Assembly (NCBI GenBank): GCA_016793065.1
Contig: JAEULV010000012.1
Span: 26,705 to 90,704 of the forward strand
Reading direction: 5' to 3'
From: Hyphomicrobiaceae bacterium
GTDB taxonomy: Bacteria; Pseudomonadota; Alphaproteobacteria; Rhizobiales; Ancalomicrobiaceae
Length of the DNA stretch: 64,000 bases
Shown one piece after another: positions 8,328 through 18,416 of the stretch (positions within the stretch are counted from its first letter, which is position 1; the number at the start of each line of letters is the position of its first letter). Below the pieces are notes generated by a model that saw only the letters and a list, made by a program, of their open reading frames with translations, was not told the DNA's origin and made no database searches. Position numbers and translations under genes: made by a program.

Positions 8328-9389
8328 ATGACCAATCAGATCGCCTTCATGACCGCCGCGCCGCAGGCGGCCGCATCCGCGCCGACAAATGCCCTGGTCG
8401 ATCCCCACGGCCGGCAGGTGACCTATCTCAGGGTCTCGGTCACCGACCGGTGCGATTTCCGCTGCACCTATTGCATGGCGGAGGACATGACCTTCCTGCC
8501 GAAGCGTGATGTGCTGAGCCTGGAGGAAATGGACCGGCTGTGCTCGGCCTTCGTCGCCCGCGGCGTGCGCAAGCTGCGGCTGACCGGCGGCGAGCCGCTG
8601 GTGCGCAAGGACATCATGGTGCTGATCCGGTCTTTGTCGCGCCATCTCGATACCGGCGCGCTCGACGAACTGACGCTGACCACCAATGGCTCGCAGCTGG
8701 CGCGGTACGCGGCCGATCTGGCGGCGTGCGGAGTGAAGCGCATCAATGTCTCGGTCGACACGCTCGACGCGGCGAAGTTCCGGCGGCTGACGCGCTGGGG
8801 CGACCTCGGCAAGGTGATGGCCGGGATCGACGCGGCGCAGGCGGCGGGGCTGAAGATCAAGCTCAACGCCGTGGCGCTCGCCGGCGAGGACGGCAACGAG
8901 GCGGAGATCCCGGAGCTTATCCGCTTCGCCCATGGCCGCGACATGGAACTGACCCTGATCGAAACCATGCCGCTCGGCGCCATCACCGCCGACCGCAACG
9001 ACCAGTACCTGCCGCTGTCGGCGTTGCGGGCGCGGCTGATGGACCAGTTCACGCTGGTTGCCAGCGACCATGACAGCGGCGGACCGGCGCGCTACTGGCG
9101 GGTGGGCGAAACCGGGGGGCGGCTCGGCTTCATCACGCCGATGACGCATAACTTCTGCGAGAGCTGCAACCGGGTGCGCGTCACTTGCACCGGGACGCTG
9201 TACATGTGCCTCGGTCAGGACGACGCCGCCGACCTGCGGGCGCCGCTGCGGGCCTCGGAGAGCGACGAGGCGCTGCTGCGGGCGATCGACGAAGCGATCG
9301 GGCGCAAGCCGAAGGGGCACGATTTCATCATTGACCGGGTTTCGCCGCGTCCGGCGGTCAGCCGGCACATGAGCGTCACCGGCGGCTGA
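8328..9389 (+). CDS. moaA: GTP 3',8-cyclase MoaA
   Basis: A radical-SAM enzyme that starts molybdenum cofactor synthesis by converting GTP to 3',8-cyclo-dihydro-GTP, working with MoaC. Seen directly: the N-terminal cluster motif CDFRCTYC, the GGEPL motif, the C-terminal cluster CESC-x13-C (TCTGTLYMC), and the C-terminal Gly-Gly needed for activity. About 353 residues from the ATG at 8328; ATGs at 8316 and 8349 are alternatives because no start has a strong ribosome-binding site. It is monocistronic here, with a structured leader upstream. Confidence 0.95.
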   Translation: MTNQIAFMTAAPQAAASAPTNALVDPHGRQVTYLRVSVTDRCDFRCTYCMAEDMTFLPKRDVLSLEEMDRLCSAFVARGVRKLRLTGGEPLVRKDIMVLIRSLSRHLDTGALDELTLTTNGSQLARYAADLAACGVKRINVSVDTLDAAKFRRLTRWGDLGKVMAGIDAAQAAGLKIKLNAVALAGEDGNEAEIPELIRFAHGRDMELTLIETMPLGAITADRNDQYLPLSALRARLMDQFTLVASDHDSGGPARYWRVGETGGRLGFITPMTHNFCESCNRVRVTCTGTLYMCLGQDDAADLRAPLRASESDEALLRAIDEAIGRKPKGHDFIIDRVSPRPAVSRHMSVTGG

Positions 9390-9581
9390 GCGTCACCGGC
9401 CGGCGCCGGCGCGGCATGACCGATGTCCAGTGTCTGGCATCCGGCGCAGCTAAATCGATTGCTGGTGTGCGGGCGGCGGGGTTGACCAAATGATCGGCTT
9501 CGGCGACTGACTGGCGGGTGTTTCCACAAGCTCGCTGCGTCGGCCGGGTTTTTTCCTCGATTCCGGCGCGAAAGTCCCGTC

Positions 9582-10508
9582 ATGACCGTCGCCGGCGCCA
9601 ATACCCGCAGCATCATCGCCATGAACCTCGCCATGCTCGGGTTCGTCGTCAACGACACTATGGTCAAGGTCGCGAGCGAGTCCCTGCCGCTGGGGCAGAC
9701 GATGTTCACGCGCGGGCTGATCGCCAGCGCCCTGCTGGTCGGGCTGTGCCTTGCCACCGGGGCGTTCACGCGGCTGGCGATCCTTGCCCATCCGATGGTG
9801 ATCTGGCGGGTAGTCGGCGAGCTGGGGGCGACGCTGACCTATCTGACCGGGCTGTTTCACATGCCGATCGGCAGCGTCACCGCGATCTTCCAGTGCACGC
9901 CGCTGGCGGTGACGGCGGCGGCGGCGATCTTTCTCGGCGAACGGGTCGGCTGGCGACGGTGGATGGCGATCGCCATCGGCTTTGCCGGCGTGCTGATCAT
10001 CGTCCGGCCGGGGGCTTCGGACTTCAACATCTTCGCGATTTCGGTGCTGATTTCGGTCGGATTCGTGGCGCTGCGCGATCTGGCGACGGCGCGGATGCCG
10101 GCGGAGGTGCCGACCTTCCTGGCGAGCCTGCTGACGGCGGTGGTGATCACCGCCACCGGACTGGCGCTGAAGCCGTTCGAGGGCTGGTTTTCGGCCTATG
10201 CCGACTGGCAGCCGCTGACCCCGTCGATCCTGATGGTGCTCGCCGGGGCGGCGGTGTTCCTGATCATGGGCTATGTGTTCATCATCGTGGCGATGCGAAC
10301 CGGCGAGATGTCGGTGGTGGCGCCGTTCCGCTACACGATCCTGGTGTTCGCGCTCGGCCTCGGGTTTCTCGTCTTCGGCGAGGTGCCCGACGCGATCACG
10401 CTGGTGGGGGCGGCGATCGTGGTGGCGACCGGCATCTACACGTTCTATCGCGAGCGGCTGCATGGGCAGGCTCCGGCGGCGACCTCAAGCATCGAACCGA
10501 ATGCGTGA
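9582..10508 (+). CDS. EamA/DMT-family inner-membrane transporter
   Basis: A 308-residue protein with about ten transmembrane helices arranged as two EamA repeats (roughly residues 10-140 and 155-290). Conserved features include GERVGWRRWMAIAIGFAGVL in repeat 1 and FLVFGEVPDAITLVGAAIV in repeat 2. Drug/metabolite transporters of this type export amino acids, nucleosides or toxic metabolites; the substrate cannot be read from sequence. It converges on the chemoreceptor gene with 27 bases between stops. Confidence 0.88.
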   Translation: MTVAGANTRSIIAMNLAMLGFVVNDTMVKVASESLPLGQTMFTRGLIASALLVGLCLATGAFTRLAILAHPMVIWRVVGELGATLTYLTGLFHMPIGSVTAIFQCTPLAVTAAAAIFLGERVGWRRWMAIAIGFAGVLIIVRPGASDFNIFAISVLISVGFVALRDLATARMPAEVPTFLASLLTAVVITATGLALKPFEGWFSAYADWQPLTPSILMVLAGAAVFLIMGYVFIIVAMRTGEMSVVAPFRYTILVFALGLGFLVFGEVPDAITLVGAAIVVATGIYTFYRERLHGQAPAATSSIEPNA

Positions 10509-10535
10509 GGGGCTGCCGCCGGCGGCCGGATCGGG

Positions 10536-12881
10536 TCAGGCGGCGCGGGCGTCGGCGCCGGTGACGTAGTTGGCGGCGCCGGCAAAGGCCTCGTCGAAGG
10601 CAATGCCCGCCTCGCCGTCGTGACACCACGCCACATGGCCGTCGATCGCGACGCCGTCGTGCAGGCGGACGCGGACGCGCGGGCCGGCGCGCAAACCGTC
10701 GGTCGCCTGGATCTTAAGGCCGCCGGCGGAAATGTTGCTGAAGCGGGTGCGGATGGTCTTGCCGTTGACGGTCAGCTCGATCAGGCCGTTGGCCGGCGGT
10801 TGCATCCGCTCGCTGCTGCGCCGTTCGGCCTGCTGGGTGGCTTCGCGGACGATCGACGGGATTTCGCTGCGCAGGGCATCGCTGGCCTTGAGCATTTCGC
10901 CGGCGACGGCGGCGACCTCTCGGGCGTGGGCGACCGATTCGGCCGCCATGCCGGTGATCTCGCCGATGCTGGCGGCGACCTCGGTCACCGAGGCGCTCGA
11001 CTGGTTGACGGCCTGGGCGAAGCCCTCGGTGGCGGCGCGCTGCTCCTCCATCGCGGCGGCAATGGCGTTGGACACGCTGGAGAAGGTCTCGATCGACTGG
11101 CTGATGCCGGCGAGGGCGCCGACGGCGTCGCGGGTGGTCAGCTGGATCTGGCCGACCTTGGCGGAGATCTGCTCGGTCGAGCGGTTGGTCTGCTGGGCGA
11201 GCGCCTTGACCTCGCTGGCGACGATGGCAAAGCCGCGGCCGGCCTCGCCGGCGCGGGCGGCCTCGATCGTGGCATTGAGCGCCAGGAGATTGGTCTGGTT
11301 GGCGATCTGCGAGATCATCTCGACAAACGAGCCGATTTCCTGAGCGGCGCGGGCGAGATCGTCGATGGTTTCGCGCGATTCCCGGGCCTTTTCGACGGCC
11401 TCGGCGGAAATGCGGGTGCCGGTGGCGACCTGTCGGGCAATTTCGCCGATGGCCTGGGCGACCTGATCCGACAGCTGGGCAGCCTCGGCGTTGACGGAGC
11501 GCGAGTCGCGCGCCTTGGCGGCGACGCTGGCGGTCGCCTCGCCGACCGACGTCAGCTTGGCGGTCATCGCCTCGGCCTTTTCGCGCAAGGTGTCGGTGCC
11601 GGCGACGATGCGGCCCATGCCGCGCTCGGTGGCGGTTTCGACGCTTGATGCCATCTCGGCGAGGACCGCGATGCGCAGCTGGGTGTCGCGCGCCTCGGCC
11701 TGGATGCGATTGGCCTCGAGGTGCTGACGCTCGATCACGGCGGCAAGGAACACGCCGGTGGCGTTGGAGATCTGGCCGACCTCGGAACGGTCGTCGAGCT
11801 TCGGCGGGACCTCCACCGAGGTATCGCCGGAGGCAATGCGGGCGATGGCATTGGCGGCGCGGGCGAGCGGCCGCGCCATCGAGCGGGTGACGACAACGAC
11901 GAGCAGCAGCACGATCAGCACGATAGCGAGTTCGCTGACCAGCGTCAGCCAGAATTCGGTGCGGCTGGTCGAGGCGATGACTTCGGCATGGGCAAGAATC
12001 GAGGCGCCGAGTTCATCCTCGACCTTCTTCAGCTGGTCGATCCGGGCGGTGGTCTTGGCGAACCATTCCGGCCCGGCGACGCCCTCGGTCGAGCCGGTCT
12101 TGGCGACCGCAAGGCCGACTTCACGCCATTTCATCACGGTGTCGACATCGGGGCCGGCAACGGTCCGGGCCAGCAGCGTGCGGTATTGCGGCAGCGAGGC
12201 GGCCTCGAATTCGCGGAACAGCAGGTTCTGCTCCGCCACGACCTGCGAGAAGACGCGGTAGCGGTCGGGGTTGAACTTGCCTTCGGTGAACATCGCCGAG
12301 CCGACGGCGCGTTCGAGCCCGGCCTTCTCCTTGGCGAGCATGAACAGCCGGTAGGCGTTGATGTCGGAGGCGATGGTGCGCTGTTCGACCTGGGCGACGA
12401 GGTCGCCGCCGACGGCGATCATGGTTTCGATCAGGCCGGTGTAGAAGGCGAGGTTCTGCGGCGCGCCGACCGCGAGGGCATCGACACTGGCGCGGTGACC
12501 GGCGATCCGGTCGATGCCGGCGTCGATCTGATTGATGCGCTGGGCGAGCGCGTCGCTGGCGCCAACCTGGCGGGCGGCCTCGCGGGCGGGAGCCCACGTT
12601 TTCAGCATGTTGTCGGTGGCGAGGCGCTGTCGCGCCATGAGATCCCGGAATGCGCCCTCGCCCTTGGCGGAAATGAAGCCGGACGAAGCGCCGCGTTCCT
12701 TTTGCAGTTCATGAACAACGACGCTGGCGACACGGGAGAGCTCGACGATCGGCAAGGTGTCGGCCGAATGACGGGCGAGCGTGTCTTTCTCCAGCATCAA
12801 TTTGACCAGCAATGCCAGCACGATCAACATCGGAATGGCGACGACGAGCGTCAGGCGCTCGGTAATGGTAAGCCGCTGCAT
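10536..12881 (-). CDS. methyl-accepting chemotaxis protein: NIT sensor, HAMP, signalling domain and PilZ
   Basis: A 781-residue chemoreceptor. An N-terminal helix (residues 10-28) is followed by a periplasmic nitrate/nitrite-sensing type domain ([11 protein letters not shown], about residues 40-290), a second helix (about 310-330) and HAMP. The cytoplasmic hairpin contains [20 protein letters not shown] and [20 protein letters not shown], the CheA/CheW tip. The last ~90 residues form a PilZ domain with RRSSER and NISAGG, the RxxxR and (D/N)xSxxG c-di-GMP motifs. It thus may couple nitrate or related ligand sensing and c-di-GMP to motility. Orphan receptor: no che genes nearby. Confidence 0.93.
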   Translation of the reverse strand: MQRLTITERLTLVVAIPMLIVLALLVKLMLEKDTLARHSADTLPIVELSRVASVVVHELQKERGASSGFISAKGEGAFRDLMARQRLATDNMLKTWAPAREAARQVGASDALAQRINQIDAGIDRIAGHRASVDALAVGAPQNLAFYTGLIETMIAVGGDLVAQVEQRTIASDINAYRLFMLAKEKAGLERAVGSAMFTEGKFNPDRYRVFSQVVAEQNLLFREFEAASLPQYRTLLARTVAGPDVDTVMKWREVGLAVAKTGSTEGVAGPEWFAKTTARIDQLKKVEDELGASILAHAEVIASTSRTEFWLTLVSELAIVLIVLLLVVVVTRSMARPLARAANAIARIASGDTSVEVPPKLDDRSEVGQISNATGVFLAAVIERQHLEANRIQAEARDTQLRIAVLAEMASSVETATERGMGRIVAGTDTLREKAEAMTAKLTSVGEATASVAAKARDSRSVNAEAAQLSDQVAQAIGEIARQVATGTRISAEAVEKARESRETIDDLARAAQEIGSFVEMISQIANQTNLLALNATIEAARAGEAGRGFAIVASEVKALAQQTNRSTEQISAKVGQIQLTTRDAVGALAGISQSIETFSSVSNAIAAAMEEQRAATEGFAQAVNQSSASVTEVAASIGEITGMAAESVAHAREVAAVAGEMLKASDALRSEIPSIVREATQQAERRSSERMQPPANGLIELTVNGKTIRTRFSNISAGGLKIQATDGLRAGPRVRVRLHDGVAIDGHVAWCHDGEAGIAFDEAFAGAANYVTGADARAA

Positions 12882-13295
12882 CTTGCCCCCGGAAAGCTCG
12901 AGTTCCTGTCCACGGATTCAGCCTCGAAACCTGCCATGCGAGACTACTCGATCCAGATTTGAGCAGAGCACTGGTTGGTAAACAAATCGCTAAGCGCAAC
13001 TATTCCGTTTGTCCTCGGCCCGGTCTTGCGACAAATTGGTCACGAAAGCATCCGTCATGCTGTTGCCTGAATGTACAATTCTCTGCTCGTTCAAATAAAT
13101 CGCGAGCTTTTTCATTTCCCGGCTTCCGTCGACGTCAACTTATCTTCACGACGTTCAATATGACGCCGGCCCGAAATCATGTGCCTCGTCGACCGACGGC
13201 AGGCGTGGCGGCGACACGTCACCGCGCGGCAGCTCTCCGGCAATGCACCGACCGGGGTGGACTTCCCGGCGCCGACAGGTCAGGTTCGCCGAACC
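12882..13295. other. divergent intergenic region
   Basis: 414 bases between the divergent chemoreceptor and Bcr/CflA genes. It is more AT-rich than the surroundings (notably 12960-13120) and must hold both promoters. No convincing -35/-10 pair, repeat, RNA gene or short coding frame could be picked out. Confidence 0.5.
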
Positions 13296-14492
13296 ATGAC
13301 AACAGCTCATCACCCCGCCGCGCCGCACCTTCTGGTGCTGATCGCCATTTCCTCGGTCAGTCCGCTGGCGATCAACATCGTCGTGCCGGCGATGCCGGGG
13401 TTGCAGCGGGTGTTCGACACCGACTATGCGACGGTGCAGCTGGCGCTGTCGCTGTATCTGGCGGCATTCGCGCTGGGGCAGCTGATCATGGGGCCGCTGT
13501 CGGACCGGTTCGGCCGCCGGCCGGTGGTGCTTGCGGGGCTTGGGCTGTTCATCGCCGGGTCGGCGATGTGCGTTGCGGCGCCGAATGTCGAGGTGCTGCT
13601 GGCCGGGCGGATCGTGCAGGCGATCGGCGGCGCGGCCGGGCTGTCGCTGGCGCGGGCGATCGTGCGCGATCTGCACGAGAAGGACCGGGCGGCGGCGATG
13701 ATCGGCTACATGACCACCGGCATGGCGATGGCGCAGACCGTCAGCCCGACGGTCGGCGGGCTGATCTACGAGCGGGTCGGCTGGAGCGGGATCTTCTGGA
13801 TGCTGATCGTCGCCGGGGTGCTGACGCTGGCGATGGCGGTCGCCAATCTCGGCGAGACCAACCGGCATCGCGGCGGGCGGTTCGACCTGGCGCGGCTGGC
13901 GGGCAGCTGGCGGACGCTCCTGTCGCTGCCGGCCTTCGTGCTGCCGACGGCGACGGCGGCGAGCGCCTCGGCAGTGTATTTCGCCTTCATGGGCGGCGCG
14001 CCGTTCATCGCCACCGAGACGATGGGGCTGTCGCCTTCGGCCTATGGACTCTATTTCGTCATGGTCGCCGGCGGCTATGCCATCGGCAATTTCTTTTCGG
14101 GCCGGCAGGCGGCGCGGTTCGGCACGGCGCGAATGATCAATATCGGCAATGGGCTGGCGCTTGCCGGCACGGTGGCGATGATCGCCGGGCTTGTCGCCGG
14201 CATTGCCCATCCGCTGGTGCTGTTCCTGCCGATGCTGATGGTGTCGATCGCCAACGGGGTGACGCTGCCGTCGGCGGTGGCGGAAGCGGTGAGCGCGCGG
14301 CCTGACCTGGCGGGCGCGGCGGCGGGCCTCAACGGCGCCTGCCAGGTCGGCGTCGGTGCCCTCGGCTCGGCCTGGGCCGGCGCCTATGTGGCGAGCGGGA
14401 CATGGCCGCTGGCGTTGATCATGTGCGGCTTCGCCACGGCTTCGCTGCTGCTCGGCATCGTCAGCGCCCGGATGCTGGCAAGCGGCGCCTGA
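13296..14492 (+). CDS. Bcr/CflA-family multidrug efflux MFS transporter
   Basis: A 398-residue major facilitator with about twelve transmembrane helices. The loop 2-3 signature GPLSDRFGRRPVVLAG and motif LARAIVRDLHEKDRAAAMIG are typical of the Bcr/CflA drug:H+ antiporters. Length fits. The ATG at 13296 begins MTTAHHPAAPHLLVLIA; longer frames upstream lack family similarity. It probably exports drugs or related compounds across the inner membrane. Single gene. Confidence 0.9.
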   Translation: MTTAHHPAAPHLLVLIAISSVSPLAINIVVPAMPGLQRVFDTDYATVQLALSLYLAAFALGQLIMGPLSDRFGRRPVVLAGLGLFIAGSAMCVAAPNVEVLLAGRIVQAIGGAAGLSLARAIVRDLHEKDRAAAMIGYMTTGMAMAQTVSPTVGGLIYERVGWSGIFWMLIVAGVLTLAMAVANLGETNRHRGGRFDLARLAGSWRTLLSLPAFVLPTATAASASAVYFAFMGGAPFIATETMGLSPSAYGLYFVMVAGGYAIGNFFSGRQAARFGTARMINIGNGLALAGTVAMIAGLVAGIAHPLVLFLPMLMVSIANGVTLPSAVAEAVSARPDLAGAAAGLNGACQVGVGALGSAWAGAYVASGTWPLALIMCGFATASLLLGIVSARMLASGA

Positions 14493-14814
14493 CGCCAGCG
14501 CAATCGCCATCACCACCTGCGGCGAAGTTCAATCGGCACAAGGGTAATTTAACCCCGGCCGGCGCAGCGGCTCGAATGTGTCGATAGAATCGGCGCGGCA
14601 TGAAAAAGCGGCATGACGACGGTTGACGCACGACTAAAGTTCTGTCCTTGATCCGGCATGGCCGTCATGCAATTCGCTGATCGTGCAATCACGTCGGCGA
14701 CGTCAATTCCGGGCCTGGCCACCGACAGGGGGCGGCCCGGAACGATACGGCAGCGAGGGATATCGGCGGGGCGTCGCGTCATGAAGAACGCGAACCCGGC
14801 GGGGGAGGAAGACG
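14493..14814. other. intergenic region before the TRAP permease genes
   Basis: 322 bases that should carry the TRAP permease promoter. The only clear element is the strong ribosome-binding site GGGGGAGGAAG at its 3' end. TTGACG at about 14624 could be a -35 box, without an obvious -10. Nothing else seen. Confidence 0.5.
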
Positions 14815-15414
14815 ATGGAAGGGTTGTTGCGAGTGACGTCGGTCATCGACGCCATTTCTCGGAAGATCGGCGAGTGGGTATCGTGGCTGATCGTGGCTGC
14901 CGTGGTGGTTTCCGCCGGCAATGCCATCATCCGCAAGGCCCTGAACACCAGCTCCAATGCCTGGCTCGAAATGCAGTGGTACCTGTTCGGCGCGGTGTTC
15001 ATGCTGGCATCGGCCTGGACGCTGCAGCGGCGCGAGCACATCAAGGTCGACCTGCTCTACAACAACCTGTCGCGCAAGAGTCAGCGCATCATCACCCTGT
15101 TCGGCCATATCGCCTTCCTGCTGCCCTACGCGATCATCACCTCGGTGCTGTGCGGCCAGGTGTTCTGGAAGTCGTTCCAGCCGTGTTTCGCCAATCTGGC
15201 CAATTCCTATTCACCGGGCCTGTTCATCCTGCCGCCGGGTGCGAGCTGCGAGATTTCCGGCAGCGCCGGCGGTCTTGTCATCTGGCCGGCCAAGTTCATC
15301 ATGTTCGCCGGTTTCGCGCTGCTGCTGGCGCAGGGGATCAGCGAACTGATCAAGCACATCGCGGTGATGCGCGGCGTCCTGCCGGAACCCGAGCACACGT
15401 CGTCGCACGGCTGA
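14815..15414 (+). CDS. TRAP transporter small permease (DctQ type)
   Basis: A 199-residue protein with four membrane helices: WLIVAAVVVSAGNAIIRK opens the domain and WLEMQWYLFGAVFMLASAW is the conserved DctQ motif around residues 45-65. It forms the membrane complex with the large permease 106 bases downstream. The start follows GGGGGAGGAAG. The size and an extended periplasmic loop (SYSPGLFILPPGASCEIS) fit the TakQ-like subgroup, consistent with the TakP-like receptor encoded at 19333-20442. Confidence 0.9.
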   Translation: MEGLLRVTSVIDAISRKIGEWVSWLIVAAVVVSAGNAIIRKALNTSSNAWLEMQWYLFGAVFMLASAWTLQRREHIKVDLLYNNLSRKSQRIITLFGHIAFLLPYAIITSVLCGQVFWKSFQPCFANLANSYSPGLFILPPGASCEISGSAGGLVIWPAKFIMFAGFALLLAQGISELIKHIAVMRGVLPEPEHTSSHG

Positions 15415-15520
15415 TGCGGACCCCGCCAGACCGGCGCGCTCGAGCGATCCTGCCCGCGCGCCTTGCCCAATGATCCAATCGTGACGCTGCCCGCGGGGCG
15501 GCTCCGCACAGGGGAACGCG

Positions 15521-17362
15521 ATGGCTGAATTCATCGCCCACAATATGGCTCCGATCATGTTCGCGAGCCTGATGCTGTTTCTGATCCTCGGCTATCCGGT
15601 GGCGTTCTCGCTGGCGGCGCTCGGGCTGTTCTACTTCATTGTCGGCGTCGAGCTGGCGCCGATCTCAAAGGGGCAGATCAGCCTCGACTGGAACCTGCTC
15701 GGCACACTGCCGGACCGGTTCTTCGGCGGCGTGATGGCGAACGAGACGCTGCTGGCGATCCCGTTCTTCACCTTCATGGGGTTGATCCTCGAACGATCCG
15801 GCATGGCCGAGAAGCTTCTCGACACCGTCGGGCGGATGTTCGGCCCGGTGCGCGGTGGCCTTGCCTACGCGGTGATCTTCGTCGGCGCGCTGCTCGCCGC
15901 CACCACCGGCGTCGTCGCGGCGTCGGTGATCGCGATGGGGCTGATCTCGCTGCCGATCATGCTGCGCTACGGCTATGACCGCAAGCTCGCCTCGGGCGTG
16001 ATCGCGGCATCGGGCACACTGGCGCAGATCATCCCGCCGTCGCTGGTGCTGATCGTGCTGGCCGACCAGCTCGGCCGCTCGGTCGGCATGATGTATCAGG
16101 GCGCGCTGGTGCCCGGCCTGGTGCTGACCGGCTTCTATGCCATCTACGTGCTGATCATGACCATCATCTTCCCGAAGAGCGCACCGGCGCTGCCGCCGGA
16201 GGCGCGGACCTTCGGCGAGGGGGCGCCCTATGGCAGGGTGATGATCGCGGTGCTGCCGTCGATCCTGCTGGTCGTCTGGGCGATGGTGGTGATGTTCGAT
16301 CCTGACCTCGGCACCGCGCCGGTGAAGGGCATCCTCGGCTCGATCGGCGAGGGCGCGCTCGAACTGGTGACACTGGCGGCCTGCGCCGTCCTGTTCGTCC
16401 TCTACTACATGATCCTGAAGGCCCGGTCGCAGCCGATCGCCCATGCGGTGTGGCGGATCGTCGCCGATCTGGTGCCGCCGCTGGTGCTGATCTTCCTCGT
16501 CCTCGGCACGATCTTCCGCGGCATCGCCACGCCGACGGAAGGCGGCGCCATGGGCGCCGTCGGCGCGCTGCTGCTGGCGGCGGCGAACGGCAAGCTCAAC
16601 TTCAGCCTGACCCGCTCGGCGGCGGAATCGACGGCGCGACTGTCGGCCTTCGTGCTGTTCATCCTGCTCGGCGCCCGTGTGTTCTCGCTGACGTTCTACG
16701 GCGTCAACGGCCATATCTGGGTGGAGCATCTGCTGACGTCGGTTCCGGGCGGCATGTACGGCTTCCTGATCTTCGTCAACATCCTGATCTTCTTCCTGGC
16801 GTTCTTCCTCGACTTCTTCGAGCTCGCCTTCATCGCCGTGCCGTTGCTGGCGAAGGCGGCGGAGACGATCTTCAAGACCGATCCGGCGTCGGTGCAGTTG
16901 GCGACCGAATACGGCCTCCTGGTGATCGGCGGCAAGGAAGTCGGCGATATCACGCCGCTGGTGATCTGGTTCGGCGTGCTGCTGGGCGTCAACATGCAGA
17001 CGTCGTTCATGCATCCGCCGTTCGGCTTCGCATTGTTCTATCTGCGCTCGGTGGCACCGGTGAAGGCCTACAAGGACGTCGTGACCGGCGCCGAGATCCA
17101 GCCGGTGACCTCCGGGCAGATCTATTGGGGCGCCGTGCCGTTTGTGTTCATCCAGGTGGCGATGGTGGCGCTGCTGCTGTTCTGGCCGGGCATCGTGCTG
17201 AACCAGATCGTCTCGGGCAAGCAGGTCGACGCCTCGAAGGTGACGATCGAGGTGCCGGGCGGACTTGGCGGGCTCGGCGGACTCGAGGGCGACAACGGTC
17301 TTGGCGGGTTGCCGGCGGGCGGACCGTCGCTCGACATGAGCCAGCCACCGAAGGTGCAGTAG
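15521..17362 (+). CDS. TRAP transporter large permease (DctM type)
   Basis: A 613-residue protein with about fourteen hydrophobic segments, longer than the usual ~430 residues because of an inserted central region (about 210-310), as in TakM-type proteins. Conserved signatures include GAPFFTF-like IPFFTFMGLILERSG, ATTGVVAASV and PTEGGAMGAVGALL. It is the ion-coupled transport channel working with the DctQ subunit and a periplasmic receptor. A Gly/Leu-rich low-complexity tail (GGLGGLGGLEG) ends the protein, which is unusual. Confidence 0.92.
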   Translation: MAEFIAHNMAPIMFASLMLFLILGYPVAFSLAALGLFYFIVGVELAPISKGQISLDWNLLGTLPDRFFGGVMANETLLAIPFFTFMGLILERSGMAEKLLDTVGRMFGPVRGGLAYAVIFVGALLAATTGVVAASVIAMGLISLPIMLRYGYDRKLASGVIAASGTLAQIIPPSLVLIVLADQLGRSVGMMYQGALVPGLVLTGFYAIYVLIMTIIFPKSAPALPPEARTFGEGAPYGRVMIAVLPSILLVVWAMVVMFDPDLGTAPVKGILGSIGEGALELVTLAACAVLFVLYYMILKARSQPIAHAVWRIVADLVPPLVLIFLVLGTIFRGIATPTEGGAMGAVGALLLAAANGKLNFSLTRSAAESTARLSAFVLFILLGARVFSLTFYGVNGHIWVEHLLTSVPGGMYGFLIFVNILIFFLAFFLDFFELAFIAVPLLAKAAETIFKTDPASVQLATEYGLLVIGGKEVGDITPLVIWFGVLLGVNMQTSFMHPPFGFALFYLRSVAPVKAYKDVVTGAEIQPVTSGQIYWGAVPFVFIQVAMVALLLFWPGIVLNQIVSGKQVDASKVTIEVPGGLGGLGGLEGDNGLGGLPAGGPSLDMSQPPKVQ

Positions 17363-17388
17363 GCCAGCGACACGTCATGACAACGACG

Positions 17389-17428
17389 AGGCACGGGGCG
17401 CCGGGCGCATCCCGTGCCTTGCATTTGT
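17389..17428 (+). terminator. probable terminator of the TRAP permease operon
   Basis: AGGCACGGG (17389-17397) pairs perfectly with CCCGTGCCT (17411-17419), followed by TTGCATTTG. The T-tract is broken, so termination may be partial. Confidence 0.55.
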
Positions 17429-17525
17429 CAAGGCAACGGCCGGCCCGCGTGGCATCCTGATGCGCGATGGCCCGCTCCGCCGGATGCCGTTCCCGATGAA
17501 TTGCCAATGGCTGGAAAGGCCTCGC

Positions 17526-18080
17526 ATGATCCCTGCCCGCTTGCTCCTCGCCGCCGGTTGCCTCGTTTTCGGCATCGGCGCCGCTGCCGCCCAGACCGCT
17601 CCGGCCGCCGACCCGCATGCCGGGCACATGATGGCGCCCGCCGGCTCGCCGATGGCCGCGCCGGCCAACATGGCGGGCGGCAAGGCGACGATCGGCGAGA
17701 TCAGGATCGAAGGCGGCTGGACGCGGCAGCCGCCGCCGGGCGCCAAGGTGTCGGGCGGGTTCATGACCATCACCAATACCGGCAAGGTCGCCGACCGGCT
17801 GGTGTCGTTCACCTCGCCGATCGCCGCCAAGCCGGAAGTGCATGAGATGGCGGTGACCAACGGGGTGATGACCATGCGGGCGCTTGACCAGGGTCTGGAA
17901 ATCCCGGCCGGCGGCACGGTGGTGCTGAAGCCCGGCTCGTTCCACCTGATGTTCATCGACCTCACCGCGCCGCCGACCGCCGGCGGCAAGGTGCCGGTGA
18001 CGCTGACATTCGAAAAGGCCGGCAAGGTCGAACTGACGCTCGACGTGGCGCCGATCGGGGCGATGGGGTTGACCAAGTGA
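17526..18080 (+). CDS. periplasmic copper chaperone PCu(A)C
   Basis: A 184-residue exported protein. A signal peptide (LLLAAGCLVFGIGAAAAQ) precedes a His/Met-rich linker (DPHAGHMMAPAGSPM). The PCu(A)C domain shows the copper ligands HEMAVTNGVMTM and, about 40 residues on, HLMF, the HxM(x)n arrangement of the family. It delivers Cu(I) to the CuA centre of cytochrome oxidase with Sco. No oxidase genes are adjacent. The ATG at 17526 sits directly at the signal peptide. Confidence 0.92.
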   Translation: MIPARLLLAAGCLVFGIGAAAAQTAPAADPHAGHMMAPAGSPMAAPANMAGGKATIGEIRIEGGWTRQPPPGAKVSGGFMTITNTGKVADRLVSFTSPIAAKPEVHEMAVTNGVMTMRALDQGLEIPAGGTVVLKPGSFHLMFIDLTAPPTAGGKVPVTLTFEKAGKVELTLDVAPIGAMGLTK

Positions 18081-18159
18081 CGGCCAGTGACGGCGCGCGG
18101 CGGGGCCTTGGCTCGCTCTCGGCTGGTTGACCGTCACGCGTCACCCTTGCGCAATTGGA

Positions 18160-18187
18160 GCCGACCCGGCGACGGGTCGGCTTTTTC
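18160..18187 (+). terminator. intrinsic terminator after the PCu(A)C gene
   Basis: GCCGACCCG, loop GCGA, CGGGTCGGC, then TTTTT (18182-18186): a nine-base-pair perfect stem with T-run, ending the PCu(A)C transcript. Confidence 0.9.
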
Positions 18188-18323
18188 ATTGGCGGGTCGT
18201 CGTCGCCACGATTGGCGCGATGGCGTCGTTCGGCGTGATCTTTCCGCAACAGCCGGCAAACGGATAAATTTGTTGTCGTCAATCCGCTTGAACGTGGAAA
18301 TCCATTCCATGACACTTTGTTAA

Positions 18324-18339
18324 CATGCTGTTCAGCATG
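18324..18339. promoter_or_regulatory. palindrome upstream of the amidotransferase gene
   Basis: CATGCTGTTCAGCATG is a perfect 7-bp inverted repeat with a TT centre, about 80 bases before the start of the downstream gene and next to GTTAAC. It could be an operator; no regulator is assigned. Confidence 0.35.
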
Positions 18340-18416
18340 GTTGAGCGACAGTTGGTCTTGCCACGTTTTCCGGCCCGCGCGGCCGGCAATCCGCGCCAGT
18401 GAAGGACGATGGGTCG

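Noticed and set aside
12959..14305. A 448-residue open frame overlapping the Bcr/CflA gene in another frame
   Set aside because: It has the Arg/Gly/Asp-rich make-up of a GC-rich shadow frame; the frame at 13296-14492 encodes a complete transporter.
15665..17014. A long minus-strand frame opposite the TRAP large permease
   Set aside because: Composition (His, Arg, Gln, Asp rich) is that of the antisense of a GC-rich gene, and no domain is found.
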